Shown: positions 13,332 to 20,312 of the stretch, in pieces
Numbering within the stretch: the stretch's first letter is position 1
Layout: each line of letters starts with the position of its first letter
Origin: a virus
Direction: 5' to 3' (one strand)
IMG/VR virus record: IMGVR_UViG_3300042881_001351
Coordinates: 1 to 26,036 of that record
Length of the DNA stretch: 26,036 nucleotides
Notes under the pieces: generated by a model
Seen by the model: the letters and a program-made list of their open reading frames with translations, nothing else
Database searches by the model: none
Told to the model about the DNA's origin: nothing
Program-made: the position numbers and the translations under genes

Positions 13332-15299
13332 ATGTCTATTCTTTGGGGTGATTTCGAAACGAGAAGTCGCTGCGATTTACCGTCGCGCGGCGGCTATAAC
13401 TACAGCTTGGACGCAAGCACATCAATCCTGTGCTTCTCTTACGCTTTTGGAGACGACGATGTACAGACATGGACGCCAGATCAACCATTCCCTGAATCAA
13501 TATCAGAACACATTCGCGCTGGTAAACAACTGCGGTTTCATAACGCCGGTTTTGATCGTCAGATCTTTTGGAATGTCTTATGCCAAGATTTTGGCGTACC
13601 CAAGCCTGCGCTTCACCAGTTCTACTGCACCGCTACACAAGCGCGTGCTAACTGCTTACCTGGCAGCCTTGAAGACGTCGGACGCGCCATCAGTAGCAAC
13701 ATGCGCAAAGACCACCGAGGCGCGCAACTTATTCGTGCGTTGTCTATCCCTCGAGCAGATGGATCGTTTAATGAAGACCCCAAACTGGTAGCTGAGATGA
13801 TCGCCTACTGCGAGCAGGACGTGCGCGTCATGCGCGAGATCAGCAAGGCCATGCGCCCGCTGTCCGATCAAGAGCTGGCCGACTACCACACGAACGAGCG
13901 CATTAACGACCGGGGCGTGCTGCTTGACCTGCCGCTGGCCAAAGCCGCCATCGAGTACGCATCCGTTGAGCTGGAAGAGATTGAGACGTTAGTCGCCGAC
14001 CTGACACAGGGCGAGATTAAGTCGGTGCGCAGCGCGCGCATGAAGCAGTGGGTCATGGACCGTGTCGGGCCGCAGGCATTAAAGATGATGGAGGTCTACA
14101 AGGACGGCAACTTGAAGTACAGTATCGATAAGTCAGTGCGCGCCAACCTGTTAATTTTTGCCGAGGAGAACCCTGATGAGATTCCGGCCCATGTTGCGGA
14201 CGTCATTCAATGCGCGGACGACCTCTGGGCGTCGTCGGTTGCGAAGTTCAGCCGCCTTGCAGGCTTGGCGGACGAAGACGATCATCGAGTACGAGGTGCT
14301 TTTGTCTTCGCTGGTGGATCAGCTACCGGACGAGCTTCAAGCTATGGTGCGCAAGTCCACAACTTCACGCGCAAGTGCGCCAAAGAACCCGAAGATGTTA
14401 GGCACGCTATGGTCAGAGGCCACAGCATCACCCCAAGATTTGGAAAACGCGTTACAGATGTTCTCAAGGGAATGCTCCGGCCCGCATTGATCCCCGCGCC
14501 CGGCAAGCAGTTCGTGGTCGCCGACTGGTCGGCAGTCGAGGCCCGTGTCACTGCATGGGCGTCCGCCGACCCACAAGCCGACGAGGTGCTGCAGGTGTTC
14601 CGCGAGGGCCGTGACATCTACAAACGTGAGGCGGCGGGCATCTACCGGGTGCCCGAGGCGTCGGTCGACAGCGAGCAGCGCCAGATCGGCAAGGTCGCGA
14701 TTTTGTCGCTCGGCTTCGGCGGCTCGATCGGCGCGTTCTCCGCGATGGGCCGCAACTACGGCGTCATCATGCCCGAGTCCGACTCCCGCCGGATTGTCGA
14801 CGCTTGGCGTCGCGCGAATGCGTGGGCGGTACGCTACTGGGGCAAGCTCGAAGACGCCTACACGCGGGCGCTACGCAACCCCGGGCGTGAGTTCTCAGCC
14901 GGGCGGGTGACGTACCTGTACGACGGTCAGCACCTCTGGTACGCGCTGCCGTCCGGTCGCATCTTGTGCTACCCGTTTGCTAAGTTTGAGGGTGATGAGA
15001 TCACTTACGTCAAGGCGGCATGGAAGCCGGCAGCGGATGCAAAGGAATGGCCACGGGCGCGCTTGTGGCGAGGGCTGGCTTGTGAGAACATAACGCAGGC
15101 GGTCGCCAACGATCTGCTACGGCATGCTTTACGCCAGCTTCCCGACGTGGTGCTGCATGTCCATGATGAGATCGTTCTGGAGACGTCTGACCCTGATGCA
15201 CCCAATACCCTAAAGCAAGTGATGTGTACGCCGCCTGACTGGGCGGCTGGACTGCCTTTGTCCGCAGAAGTCGAAGTAATGAATCGTTACGGCAAATAA
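13332..15299 (+). CDS. Family A DNA polymerase with 3'-5' exonuclease domain
   Basis: A 655-residue replicative polymerase. Exonuclease motifs: DFE (D7, E9), HNAGFD (D75) and YCEQD (Y159, D163). Polymerase motif A is VADWSAVEARV (D398, E403), motif B RQIGKVAILSLGFG (R450, K454, F462) and motif C LHVHDEIV (D612). There is no 5'-3' exonuclease domain. At the position equal to E. coli Pol I Phe762 it has Leu (L458), and at Tyr766 it has Phe. The start fits the family (ILWGDFETRS at the N-terminus), yet no ribosome-binding site precedes it. A TAAAAT box ends seven bases upstream, and a structured segment lies further upstream. It pairs with the primase-helicase gene that follows. Confidence 0.96.
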   Translation: MSILWGDFETRSRCDLPSRGGYNYSLDASTSILCFSYAFGDDDVQTWTPDQPFPESISEHIRAGKQLRFHNAGFDRQIFWNVLCQDFGVPKPALHQFYCTATQARANCLPGSLEDVGRAISSNMRKDHRGAQLIRALSIPRADGSFNEDPKLVAEMIAYCEQDVRVMREISKAMRPLSDQELADYHTNERINDRGVLLDLPLAKAAIEYASVELEEIETLVADLTQGEIKSVRSARMKQWVMDRVGPQALKMMEVYKDGNLKYSIDKSVRANLLIFAEENPDEIPAHVADVIQCADDLWASSVAKFSRLAGLADEDDHRVRGAFVFAGGSATGRASSYGAQVHNFTRKCAKEPEDVRHAMVRGHSITPRFGKRVTDVLKGMLRPALIPAPGKQFVVADWSAVEARVTAWASADPQADEVLQVFREGRDIYKREAAGIYRVPEASVDSEQRQIGKVAILSLGFGGSIGAFSAMGRNYGVIMPESDSRRIVDAWRRANAWAVRYWGKLEDAYTRALRNPGREFSAGRVTYLYDGQHLWYALPSGRILCYPFAKFEGDEITYVKAAWKPAADAKEWPRARLWRGLACENITQAVANDLLRHALRQLPDVVLHVHDEIVLETSDPDAPNTLKQVMCTPPDWAAGLPLSAEVEVMNRYGK

Positions 15300-15302
15300 A
15301 AA

Positions 15303-15322
15303 AGCCGCCTGGCAGGGCGGCT
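15303..15322 (+). terminator. Hairpin after DNA polymerase gene (weak terminator)
   Basis: AGCCGCC (15303-15309) and GGCGGCT (15316-15322) form a 7-bp GC-rich stem with a six-base loop, four bases after the polymerase stop. Only CTTTC follows on the plus strand, while an A-rich run precedes. It would therefore terminate rightward transcripts weakly and leftward read-through better. It may attenuate expression of the primase-helicase relative to the polymerase. Confidence 0.5.
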
Positions 15323-15343
15323 CTTTCAACTACAAGGACTGCA

Positions 15344-17653
15344 ATGGAATTCCTCGAATTTTATACCAAATTGGCACCACAGGGTGAGACGGCGTTGATT
15401 GTGCGCCAAAAGCCACAGCTGAAAGACCGTGAGCTGCAATTCCACGCCGACGGCGCAATCAAGTGTACTTGGCCGGCTTACCTGCCCACGCACCCCATTG
15501 GCGCTGACTGGGCCATCTACGGCAATACGGCGTCGTTTATCATCGACCGGTTCAAGGACGGCAAGCCGGGTGCGAGTGCGGCGAATGCCGACTACGTGCT
15601 GGTGATGGTGTTGGACGACGTGGGCGACCCCAAGAAGGCGCCGAACCTGCCGCCGCTTGCGCCCACATGGATCATCGAGACGTCTGCCGGGTCGTTCCAA
15701 TGGGGTTACGCATTCAAAGACCAACCCACCACCGGCGAATACGCTGCAGCCATTCGCGCCATTGCCGACGCCGGCTACACGGATCCCGGTGCCTGCAACC
15801 CGGTGCGCAACTGGCGTTTGCCCGGCTCGATCAACCTAAAACCCGGCAAGAACCGGTTCGCTGCCCGTTTGGCTGAGTTTCACCCCGAGCGGGAATACAC
15901 GCTGACCGAAATCTGCGACGCGCTTGCGGTGACGCCAGCGCCTGCTGAGTCATTGACGGTGCGCCCGATCCGGCTCTCGGACGATGGCGCGGACGACGTC
16001 ATGGCGTGGCTCTCTGGTGCGGGTCTGTTGCTCTCGAACCCCAACCCGCAGGGGTGGGCCGGGGTCATCTGCCCCAACTCGGGCGAGCATACCGACGGCA
16101 ACCCCGAAGGGCGCTACAACCCATCGACCCGGTCTTACTGCTGCCTGCACTCGCACTGCATCGACTTGGACTCGCACACGTTCTTGGACTGGGTCGCCGC
16201 GCAGGGCGGCCCGAAACACGCGCCAGGTTTGCGTGACGAGCTGCTGGCCGCTGTGATGGATCACACGCTATCGAAACTGCAGCCGACCGAGGCGTTCCCC
16301 GACAAGGGCGCGGAGATCATTGCGGAAGTCGAGAAAAAACAACTGGATAGGGTCACGAAAGAGGGTTGGTATGAGCGCTTTGCCTACATTCAAAACGAAG
16401 ATTCATTCTTTGATACATTGGATCGACGCGAGATTGACCGCCGCACTTTTAACGCACTCTTTCGACACGTGTCGTGTCACTCGATCCATAGCACCGGTAA
16501 AAACACGCGCCGAATTGAGGCGTCTGTATGCTTTGACGAGAACCGCCAGAAAAAGGGCGCGCTGACCATTGCAGGCATCACCTACGCCGCAGGCGAGACC
16601 ATGCTCGTGTCGCGTGAGGGTCAGGTGTTCGGCAACCGTTGGGTCAATCACCGGCCCGTGGCCACAACCGGCAACCCGCGCGTCTGGCTCGAGCACGTCG
16701 AGCGGATGATTCCCGATGACGTCGAGCGCAACCATGTGCTGGACGTCATGGCGTTCAAGCTCCAGCACCCGAACCGCAAGATCAACCACGCGGTGCTACA
16801 CATCGGCTTCCCTGGAAGCGGCAAAGATACGATGTGGCAGCCGTTCTTGTGGGGCATTGGCGGTGAATCGCTCTCAAACGTGTCAATCGTGCGCAATGAA
16901 GAGATTCAGTCGCAGTGGGGCTACGCGATGGAGTCCGAGGTCATGGTGTTCGAGGAACTCCGGCAGGCCGAGGCGAAAGACCGCCGCGCGATGGAAAACC
17001 ACCTAAAGCCCATCATCGCCGCGCCGCCTGAGTTCCTGACCGTCAACCGTAAGGGCTTGCACCCGTATCAGGCACTAAACCGCATCTTCGTTCTTGCATT
17101 TTCAAACGAGCGCGTGCCGCTGTCGCTGGCCGGGGATGACCGGCGATGGTTCGTCACCTATTCGGAAGCGGAGCGCATGACGCAGCCTGCCGCGCAGGCG
17201 ATCTGGGACTGGTACGCGGCAGGCGGTGTGGCGGCTGCGGCTGGCTGGCTGTACCAGCGTGACGTGTCGCGGTTCAACCCCGGTGCGACCCCACCATTGA
17301 CTGAGGCGAAAATTATCATGGTCGAGCAGGGCCGGAGCGCTGGCGAGTCGTATCTGGTCGACATGATGGAGCGTCGACTGGGTGAATTTGCGTCCGGTGT
17401 GATCGGCGGCCCGTTCCATGCCCTGTGCGACCGCCTGCAGGGCGGAGCAGGCGCCGCCAAGGTGTACCAGCAGGCGCTCTTGCATGCCTTGCGTGAGGCG
17501 GGCTGGGTGGACATGGGGCGGCTCGCGTCGCGTGAGTTCACCACGAAGAAACACATCTTTTGCGCGCCTGACATGGCCGGTGCCAGCAAATCAGAACTGC
17601 GCCGCATGGTCGAGGAAACCCCGGCCCCTGCAGCCGTGCGCCTGGTCAAGTAG
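15344..17653 (+). CDS. Primase-helicase (RepB/AEP-type primase plus DUF5906-type helicase)
   Basis: A 769-residue two-domain replication protein. The N-terminal ~200 residues look like a phage/plasmid AEP primase: YVLVMVLDDVGD (84-95) with acidic residues for metal binding, and WRLPGSINLKPGK (157-169). A linker has Cys/His residues (C243, C266, C267, H269, H271, C272), possibly zinc-binding. The C-terminal part is a helicase of the DUF5906/SF3-like group: Walker A GFPGSGKDT (488-496), Walker B VMVFEEL (533-539), and SNERVPLSLAGDDRRWF (587-603) with the sensor/arginine region. AAGGA precedes the ATG. It would unwind and prime DNA for the family A polymerase upstream. Confidence 0.93.
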   Translation: MEFLEFYTKLAPQGETALIVRQKPQLKDRELQFHADGAIKCTWPAYLPTHPIGADWAIYGNTASFIIDRFKDGKPGASAANADYVLVMVLDDVGDPKKAPNLPPLAPTWIIETSAGSFQWGYAFKDQPTTGEYAAAIRAIADAGYTDPGACNPVRNWRLPGSINLKPGKNRFAARLAEFHPEREYTLTEICDALAVTPAPAESLTVRPIRLSDDGADDVMAWLSGAGLLLSNPNPQGWAGVICPNSGEHTDGNPEGRYNPSTRSYCCLHSHCIDLDSHTFLDWVAAQGGPKHAPGLRDELLAAVMDHTLSKLQPTEAFPDKGAEIIAEVEKKQLDRVTKEGWYERFAYIQNEDSFFDTLDRREIDRRTFNALFRHVSCHSIHSTGKNTRRIEASVCFDENRQKKGALTIAGITYAAGETMLVSREGQVFGNRWVNHRPVATTGNPRVWLEHVERMIPDDVERNHVLDVMAFKLQHPNRKINHAVLHIGFPGSGKDTMWQPFLWGIGGESLSNVSIVRNEEIQSQWGYAMESEVMVFEELRQAEAKDRRAMENHLKPIIAAPPEFLTVNRKGLHPYQALNRIFVLAFSNERVPLSLAGDDRRWFVTYSEAERMTQPAAQAIWDWYAAGGVAAAAGWLYQRDVSRFNPGATPPLTEAKIIMVEQGRSAGESYLVDMMERRLGEFASGVIGGPFHALCDRLQGGAGAAKVYQQALLHALREAGWVDMGRLASREFTTKKHIFCAPDMAGASKSELRRMVEETPAPAAVRLVK

Positions 17654-17663
17654 GCGTAAAAAA

Positions 17664-17686
17664 GCCCCAGGTGTTTAGCCTGGGGC
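17664..17686 (-). terminator. Intrinsic terminator for leftward operon II
   Basis: GCCCCAGG (17664-17671) pairs with CCTGGGGC (17679-17686) around a 7-base loop. Read leftward it is followed by six T (complement of 17658-17663), which makes a standard rho-independent terminator just past the last leftward gene. Read rightward there is no T run, so it should not end the primase-helicase transcript efficiently. Confidence 0.85.
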
Positions 17687-17690
17687 AAGT

Positions 17691-17706
17691 CCGGCGGGGG
17701 CGCCGG
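17691..17706. other. Second hairpin beside the terminator
   Basis: CCGGCG (17691-17696) and CGCCGG (17701-17706) form a perfect 6-bp stem with a GGGG loop, four bases from the terminator stem. Neither direction has a T run after it. Together the two hairpins occupy the convergent gap between the replication operon and leftward operon II, and they may protect 3' ends or assist termination of rightward transcripts. Confidence 0.45.
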
Positions 17707-17730
17707 AAGACTCAAACGCGAAAACGCGCG

Positions 17731-17790
17731 TCACAATCCTAACAGAATCGCGAGCATGGCGGCCAAAATCAATCCGATGACAGCGAACAT
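17731..17790 (-). CDS. Hydrophobic 19-residue micro-ORF (possible)
   Basis: MFAVIGLILAAMLAILLGL would be one membrane-spanning helix with no charged residues. GGAGG lies four bases before the ATG, inside the 3' end of the upstream gene, and the overlap is 22 bases. It is the last leftward frame before the terminator at 17664-17686. Size alone cannot prove it, but the ribosome-binding site, the pure hydrophobicity and the place in the operon are suggestive. Membrane micro-proteins in phages can regulate lysis or exclusion; any role here is a guess. Confidence 0.35.
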   Translation of the reverse strand: MFAVIGLILAAMLAILLGL

Positions 17791-18017
17791 GCGGCCTCCG
17801 CTTCAATATCCTTCACAATGGCATCTTTGAGCAGGTCGCGCACGTCAACCCCACCGGCGTAGGCGTGAACTAGCCAAGCATTGGCCGCATAGCCCACCAA
17901 TCGATCGCCGGGTTCAAAATCCAAAAAGCAGAGCAATTCGGTATCGCCGTGGGTGTAGGTGTACGGCCACAAGTGCTGCGGCCAATGGGGCGCGGATAGG
18001 TCAATTGTCGTTTTCAT
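17769..18017 (-). CDS. Small phage protein, unknown
   Basis: An 82-residue acidic protein (MKTTIDLSAPHWPQHLWPYT, then TELLCFLDFEPGDRLVGYAA, DVRDLLKDAIVKDIEAEAAC). A mixed alpha/beta fold is likely; there is no TM or metal motif. Start 18017 is preceded by GAGGAAAT and overlaps the preceding stop by ATGA (18014-18017). It belongs to leftward operon II with other small unknown genes. No family is recognised. Confidence 0.75.
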   Translation of the reverse strand: MKTTIDLSAPHWPQHLWPYTYTHGDTELLCFLDFEPGDRLVGYAANAWLVHAYAGGVDVRDLLKDAIVKDIEAEAACSLSSD

Positions 18018-18289
18018 TCTGTTATTTCCTCGAGTAGCGGAATTGTCGGGTCATATTGCGCGGCCGTTTCAGCGCTTGCGCCGATATAGTCAACGGATTG
18101 AAGGAAATTCAAGGCATCAAACCGGCGGATGTAATCGGCCGTTGATACAACCGGCGTCCAAATAGGAAATTTCCGAATGTCTTTCGGCTTTTTCGGCTTA
18201 TAGGGCTTGCGGGCCGCTTTCGCCCATTCGATCGGGCATTTGTCGAATTTCAATGTGTACGTGGTGCCATCAATTTTTAGAATTTGCAT
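18014..18289 (-). CDS. Small basic phage protein, unknown
   Basis: A 91-residue protein with a basic central segment (AKAARKPYKPKKPKDIRKFP, ~24-43) and a C-terminal acidic helix (ending LLEEITE). The Lys/Pro-rich stretch may contact nucleic acid. An AAGG site precedes ATG 18289, which lies two bases after the preceding stop, and its own stop overlaps the next ATG. No family is recognised; DNA binding is only a compositional guess. Confidence 0.75.
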   Translation of the reverse strand: MQILKIDGTTYTLKFDKCPIEWAKAARKPYKPKKPKDIRKFPIWTPVVSTADYIRRFDALNFLQSVDYIGASAETAAQYDPTIPLLEEITE

Positions 18290-18291
18290 AA

Positions 18292-18525
18292 TTAAGCCTT
18301 TTCCAAGTGTATGCGGTCAGCCCGCGTTAAATTTGACGTCAATACCTTGGCCGATATGCCTGGCCGGTTCCATTCGATTGTCGCAATGTCCAGGCCGTTA
18401 GACACCGGCGAGAGACTGATAATGCGGCCAGTGGCATGCGGCACGTCGCCGGCCAGCTGGCCAGTCGAGCGGAGCCATTGGCGCGCGTATTGCACGCGGT
18501 CACCGATTTTAAAAATAGTCACCAT
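18292..18525 (-). CDS. Small SH3/KOW-like beta protein
   Basis: A 77-residue protein: MVTIFKIGDRVQYARQWLRS, then GDVPHATGRIISLSPVSNGL, DIATIEWNRPGISAKVLTSN. Alternating beta strands with the F-K-I-G-D-R-V opening and a P-H-A-T-G-R-I-I turn suggest a small beta-barrel of SH3 type. The start at ATG 18525 is fixed by GGAGGG four bases upstream; the longer frame to 18624 lacks such a site. It overlaps the preceding gene by seven bases. Such barrels often bind nucleic acid or protein tails; function unknown. Confidence 0.75.
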   Translation of the reverse strand: MVTIFKIGDRVQYARQWLRSTGQLAGDVPHATGRIISLSPVSNGLDIATIEWNRPGISAKVLTSNLTRADRIHLEKA

Positions 18526-18677
18526 AATGCCCTCCCATGCGTTTCGATTGTAGGTGTGACGCGTGCGGCCAGTGGCACGCGCCGTGTGATATACCGGCCA
18601 GTGGCCGGCGGATAGTCTTGCCACTGGATCACTTCATCGAAGCAATCCAGGCGGCCGTACTGCAGGCGGTATCTCAT
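18519..18677 (-). CDS. Small phage protein (52 aa)
   Basis: A 52-residue gene: MRYRLQYGRLDCFDEVIQWQ, then DYPPATGRYITRRVPLAARV, ending IETHGRALW. It overlaps the GP88-like gene's stop by ATGA (18674-18677) and the next start by seven bases, so translational coupling supports it. Its own ribosome-binding site is weak. It shares a P-x-A-T-G-R-x-I motif with the neighbouring SH3-like protein, perhaps by chance. No family is recognised. Confidence 0.62.
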   Translation of the reverse strand: MRYRLQYGRLDCFDEVIQWQDYPPATGRYITRRVPLAARVTPTIETHGRALW

Positions 18678-19318
18678 GCCGCCAATTTAATGCGGATTAC
18701 TTTGCTCATTTTCTGGCCATGGGCCGGATAGGCGATTACTTTGATTTTCTTGTCGTAACAGGCACGGCATGGGCCGCATGCGCCGCCGTTATCGTATGCG
18801 CCGCATAATGTCATGCCGCGTTTTGCATCGGCCGGTGTGGGCACGATAACGCTGCCGTGCAAGCCCTTTGTGTACTGGCCGGTGACGCTATCGGATGAGA
18901 AACGCACGCAAACATTCTTGAGCGCTTGCATTTCTGTTAATACTTGACGGAATTTCGGAAATTTGTGCATTCTTGTGGGCAGCCAATGTTTTACCCACGG
19001 CGTGCGACGCATGACTTCAAGAATCTTTTCGGCCAGCGCGAGCGTATACATGTCACCCGAATCGAACCAGCGAAAATGCGTATCTTTGGCCAATTCGGCG
19101 ACCATATCGTCGCACCATGCCATGCGCTGCCAGTCTTCGCGATTGTGGCGCCGTGGTGCTTTGACATTCTCGAAACGATAGTTGCCTGTAGTTGCATAGC
19201 AGCCGGCGCATGCGTCAACGAGCACGCCTGGTGCCGCGATTGATCCTGGGCACGTCTCAAGGGCTTGCAAAGACCATGAGCGCACGCCGTCAAGTTTTGA
19301 AGTGACAGAGATTTTCAT
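18674..19318 (-). CDS. GP88-family phage protein
   Basis: A 214-residue protein with the hallmarks of the phage GP88 family (named after mycobacteriophage L5 gp88): CPGSIAAPGVLVDACAGCYA (C23, C37, C40), NYRFENVKAPRRHN, FRWFDSGDMYT, TPWVKHWLPTRMHKFPKF, NVCVRFSSDSVTGQY and a C-terminal cluster C172, C181, C184, C187 (CGPCRACY). The conserved cysteines could bind a metal or iron-sulphur cluster. The biochemical role of the family is not known to me. ATG 19318 is preceded by GGGGG and overlaps the preceding stop by ATGA. It is the largest gene of leftward operon II. Confidence 0.88.
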   Translation of the reverse strand: MKISVTSKLDGVRSWSLQALETCPGSIAAPGVLVDACAGCYATTGNYRFENVKAPRRHNREDWQRMAWCDDMVAELAKDTHFRWFDSGDMYTLALAEKILEVMRRTPWVKHWLPTRMHKFPKFRQVLTEMQALKNVCVRFSSDSVTGQYTKGLHGSVIVPTPADAKRGMTLCGAYDNGGACGPCRACYDKKIKVIAYPAHGQKMSKVIRIKLAA

Positions 19319-19614
19319 ATCGCCCCCGCATTGATCAGGTTTTCGACAATGTTCGGTGTGTAGCAGTAATAAGAGCGAATTTTTGATTGTTTTTCGCGTG
19401 CTACACGTGAGCGGAGTTTCGGATCAGTGCCGAAACGAGCGTTAAAGGCATTAAAGAATCGAGCGGCATCGCAATCCTCTTCAAGATACGCAAAGCCGTC
19501 GCGGTAATAAGAATAACTGCTAATTTCGCCTGCGATGCCAAGGTCAACCAAAAGCTTAACAGGCGTTTTGATCCAGCCGTGGCCTGGATCCTGAATGTAA
19601 TCGAATGTTTTCAT
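19315..19614 (-). CDS. Conserved phage protein (FDYIQDPGHGW)
   Basis: A 99-residue protein: MKTFDYIQDPGHGWIKTPVK, then LLVDLGIAGEISSYSYYRDG, AYLEEDCDAARFFNAF, SKIRSYYCYTP. The D-P-G-H-G-W-I-K opening, the Y-L-E-E-D-C-D box and the R-x-S-K-I-R-S-Y ending occur in small proteins of many phages and plasmids. No catalytic role is known to me. ATG 19614 has AAGGGAA upstream and is preferred to the ATG-like frame start at 19683. It is coupled to the GP88-like gene by ATGA. Cytosolic. Confidence 0.8.
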   Translation of the reverse strand: MKTFDYIQDPGHGWIKTPVKLLVDLGIAGEISSYSYYRDGFAYLEEDCDAARFFNAFNARFGTDPKLRSRVAREKQSKIRSYYCYTPNIVENLINAGAI

Positions 19615-19636
19615 GGCCGGTTCCCTTATCAAGTTA

Positions 19637-19801
19637 TTAAATGTCAGAATCGTTTGTGACGACGTGCGCGGCGCCGCATGCAAGCCACATAAAAGTCCAC
19701 ATGATCGTTTCGGCGCTATCGAATACGCCGGTGGCCGTGCCGATAACGATCAGCGCGCCGAGTGCGGCCAGTGCCAGCGATTGAATTGTTTTGAGTTTCA
19801 T
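19637..19801 (-). CDS. Small membrane protein, first gene of leftward operon II (54 aa)
   Basis: A 54-residue protein (MKLKTIQSLALAALGALIVI, then TATGVFDSAETIMWTFMWLA, ending HVVTNDSDI) with two hydrophobic segments (~7-24 and ~33-48). The ATG at 19801 is preceded by AAAGGGGG and stands ~58 bases after the predicted transcription start of the strong promoter at 19866-19893. The next gene follows after 22 bases. A helical hairpin in the inner membrane is likely. Immediate-early phage membrane proteins often alter host entry or signalling; that is only a possibility here. Confidence 0.75.
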   Translation of the reverse strand: MKLKTIQSLALAALGALIVIGTATGVFDSAETIMWTFMWLACGAAHVVTNDSDI

Positions 19802-19845
19802 TTTTACCCCCTTTGCTTAAAAATTAGGCAGTTATTTTGCTACAC

Positions 19846-19903
19846 AATCTTTTGCTGCTGAATTCATTGTAACAGAATCTTTTATAGTGTCAAGAAATCT
19901 TTT
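19846..19903 (-). repeat. Three phased AAAAGATT repeats on the leftward promoter
   Basis: Plus-strand AATCTTTT occurs at 19846-19853, 19876-19883 and 19896-19903. The starts are 30 and 20 bases apart, near three and two turns of DNA, so all three face the same side. The middle copy is in the spacer of the promoter, one is upstream of the -35 and one just after the start site. It looks like an operator set for a phage or host protein. Confidence 0.55.
19866..19893 (-). promoter_or_regulatory. Strong sigma-70 promoter for leftward operon II
   Basis: Read leftward, TTGACA (19893 down to 19888) is a full consensus -35, followed by a 16-bp spacer and TACAAT (19871 down to 19866), five of six bases of the -10 consensus. 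Start of transcription is expected near 19859, about 58 bases before ATG 19801. One AATCTTTT repeat lies in the spacer and others flank the promoter, so control by a bound repressor is likely. Confidence 0.85.
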
Positions 19904-20187
19904 ACATTTATTTGCGTTGCTATTTGTCAGCGGTCTAAGCAAATTGTTGGCGGTTTTTTGGGCGCGTTTTGCTTACACGGATTCGAGCATGCGCGCGGCG
20001 TTTGGGGCGGTGTAGGCTATATTGTCATTTAATTTATCTAAACTTAAAAAATCAAAATTTGATATCTATATGGCAATAGAATACAGTCGTCAGGCGTGCC
20101 GTCAGCCGCGCGCACGTTTTCGCAGCGATTTTGTAGGCGTGACAACATTGCCTACATTGCCTACATAGCTTTTTGACAAGAAAAAAG

Positions 20188-20196
20188 TTATCCACA
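20188..20196 (+). promoter_or_regulatory. Consensus DnaA box
   Basis: TTATCCACA is a perfect match to the E. coli DnaA-box consensus TTATNCACA. It follows an AT-rich stretch and the TTGCCTACA tandem repeats. Host DnaA binding here would fit a replication origin, although single boxes also occur by chance. Confidence 0.55.
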
Positions 20197-20230
20197 GATT
20201 TAGTAACAAAAAGGCAACACAATAACGTCC

Positions 20231-20248
20231 CGTGAAACATGTTTCACG
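20231..20248. promoter_or_regulatory. 18-bp perfect palindrome made of parS-like half sites
   Basis: CGTGAAACATGTTTCACG is a perfect inverted repeat. Its halves GTGAAACA and TGTTTCAC are the same as those of the chromosomal parS consensus (TGTTTCACGTGAAACA) but in reverse order. It could bind a dimeric regulator or, less surely, host ParB. It lies 35 bp after the DnaA box. Confidence 0.5.
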
Positions 20249-20312
20249 CACGCATGGCCGGCGGTATTTGTTGGCGGTTTATTTTGCCTACATTCTATTT
20301 TGGCAACGTGCT

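Larger units (their letters stand above)
20148..20292 (+). repeat. TTGCCTACA iteron-like repeats
   Basis: TTGCCTACA occurs twice in direct tandem (20148-20156 and 20157-20165) and again at 20284-20292. The core in the opposite orientation, TGTAGGC, occurs at 20011-20017 and 20132-20138. Five copies within 280 bp, next to a DnaA box and AT-rich DNA, resemble origin iterons or binding sites of a phage replication protein. Confidence 0.5.

Noticed and set aside
18350-19620. Enrichment of GGCCGG as a special repeat
   Set aside because: The motif is also found elsewhere in GC-rich coding parts of the window, with no regular spacing.
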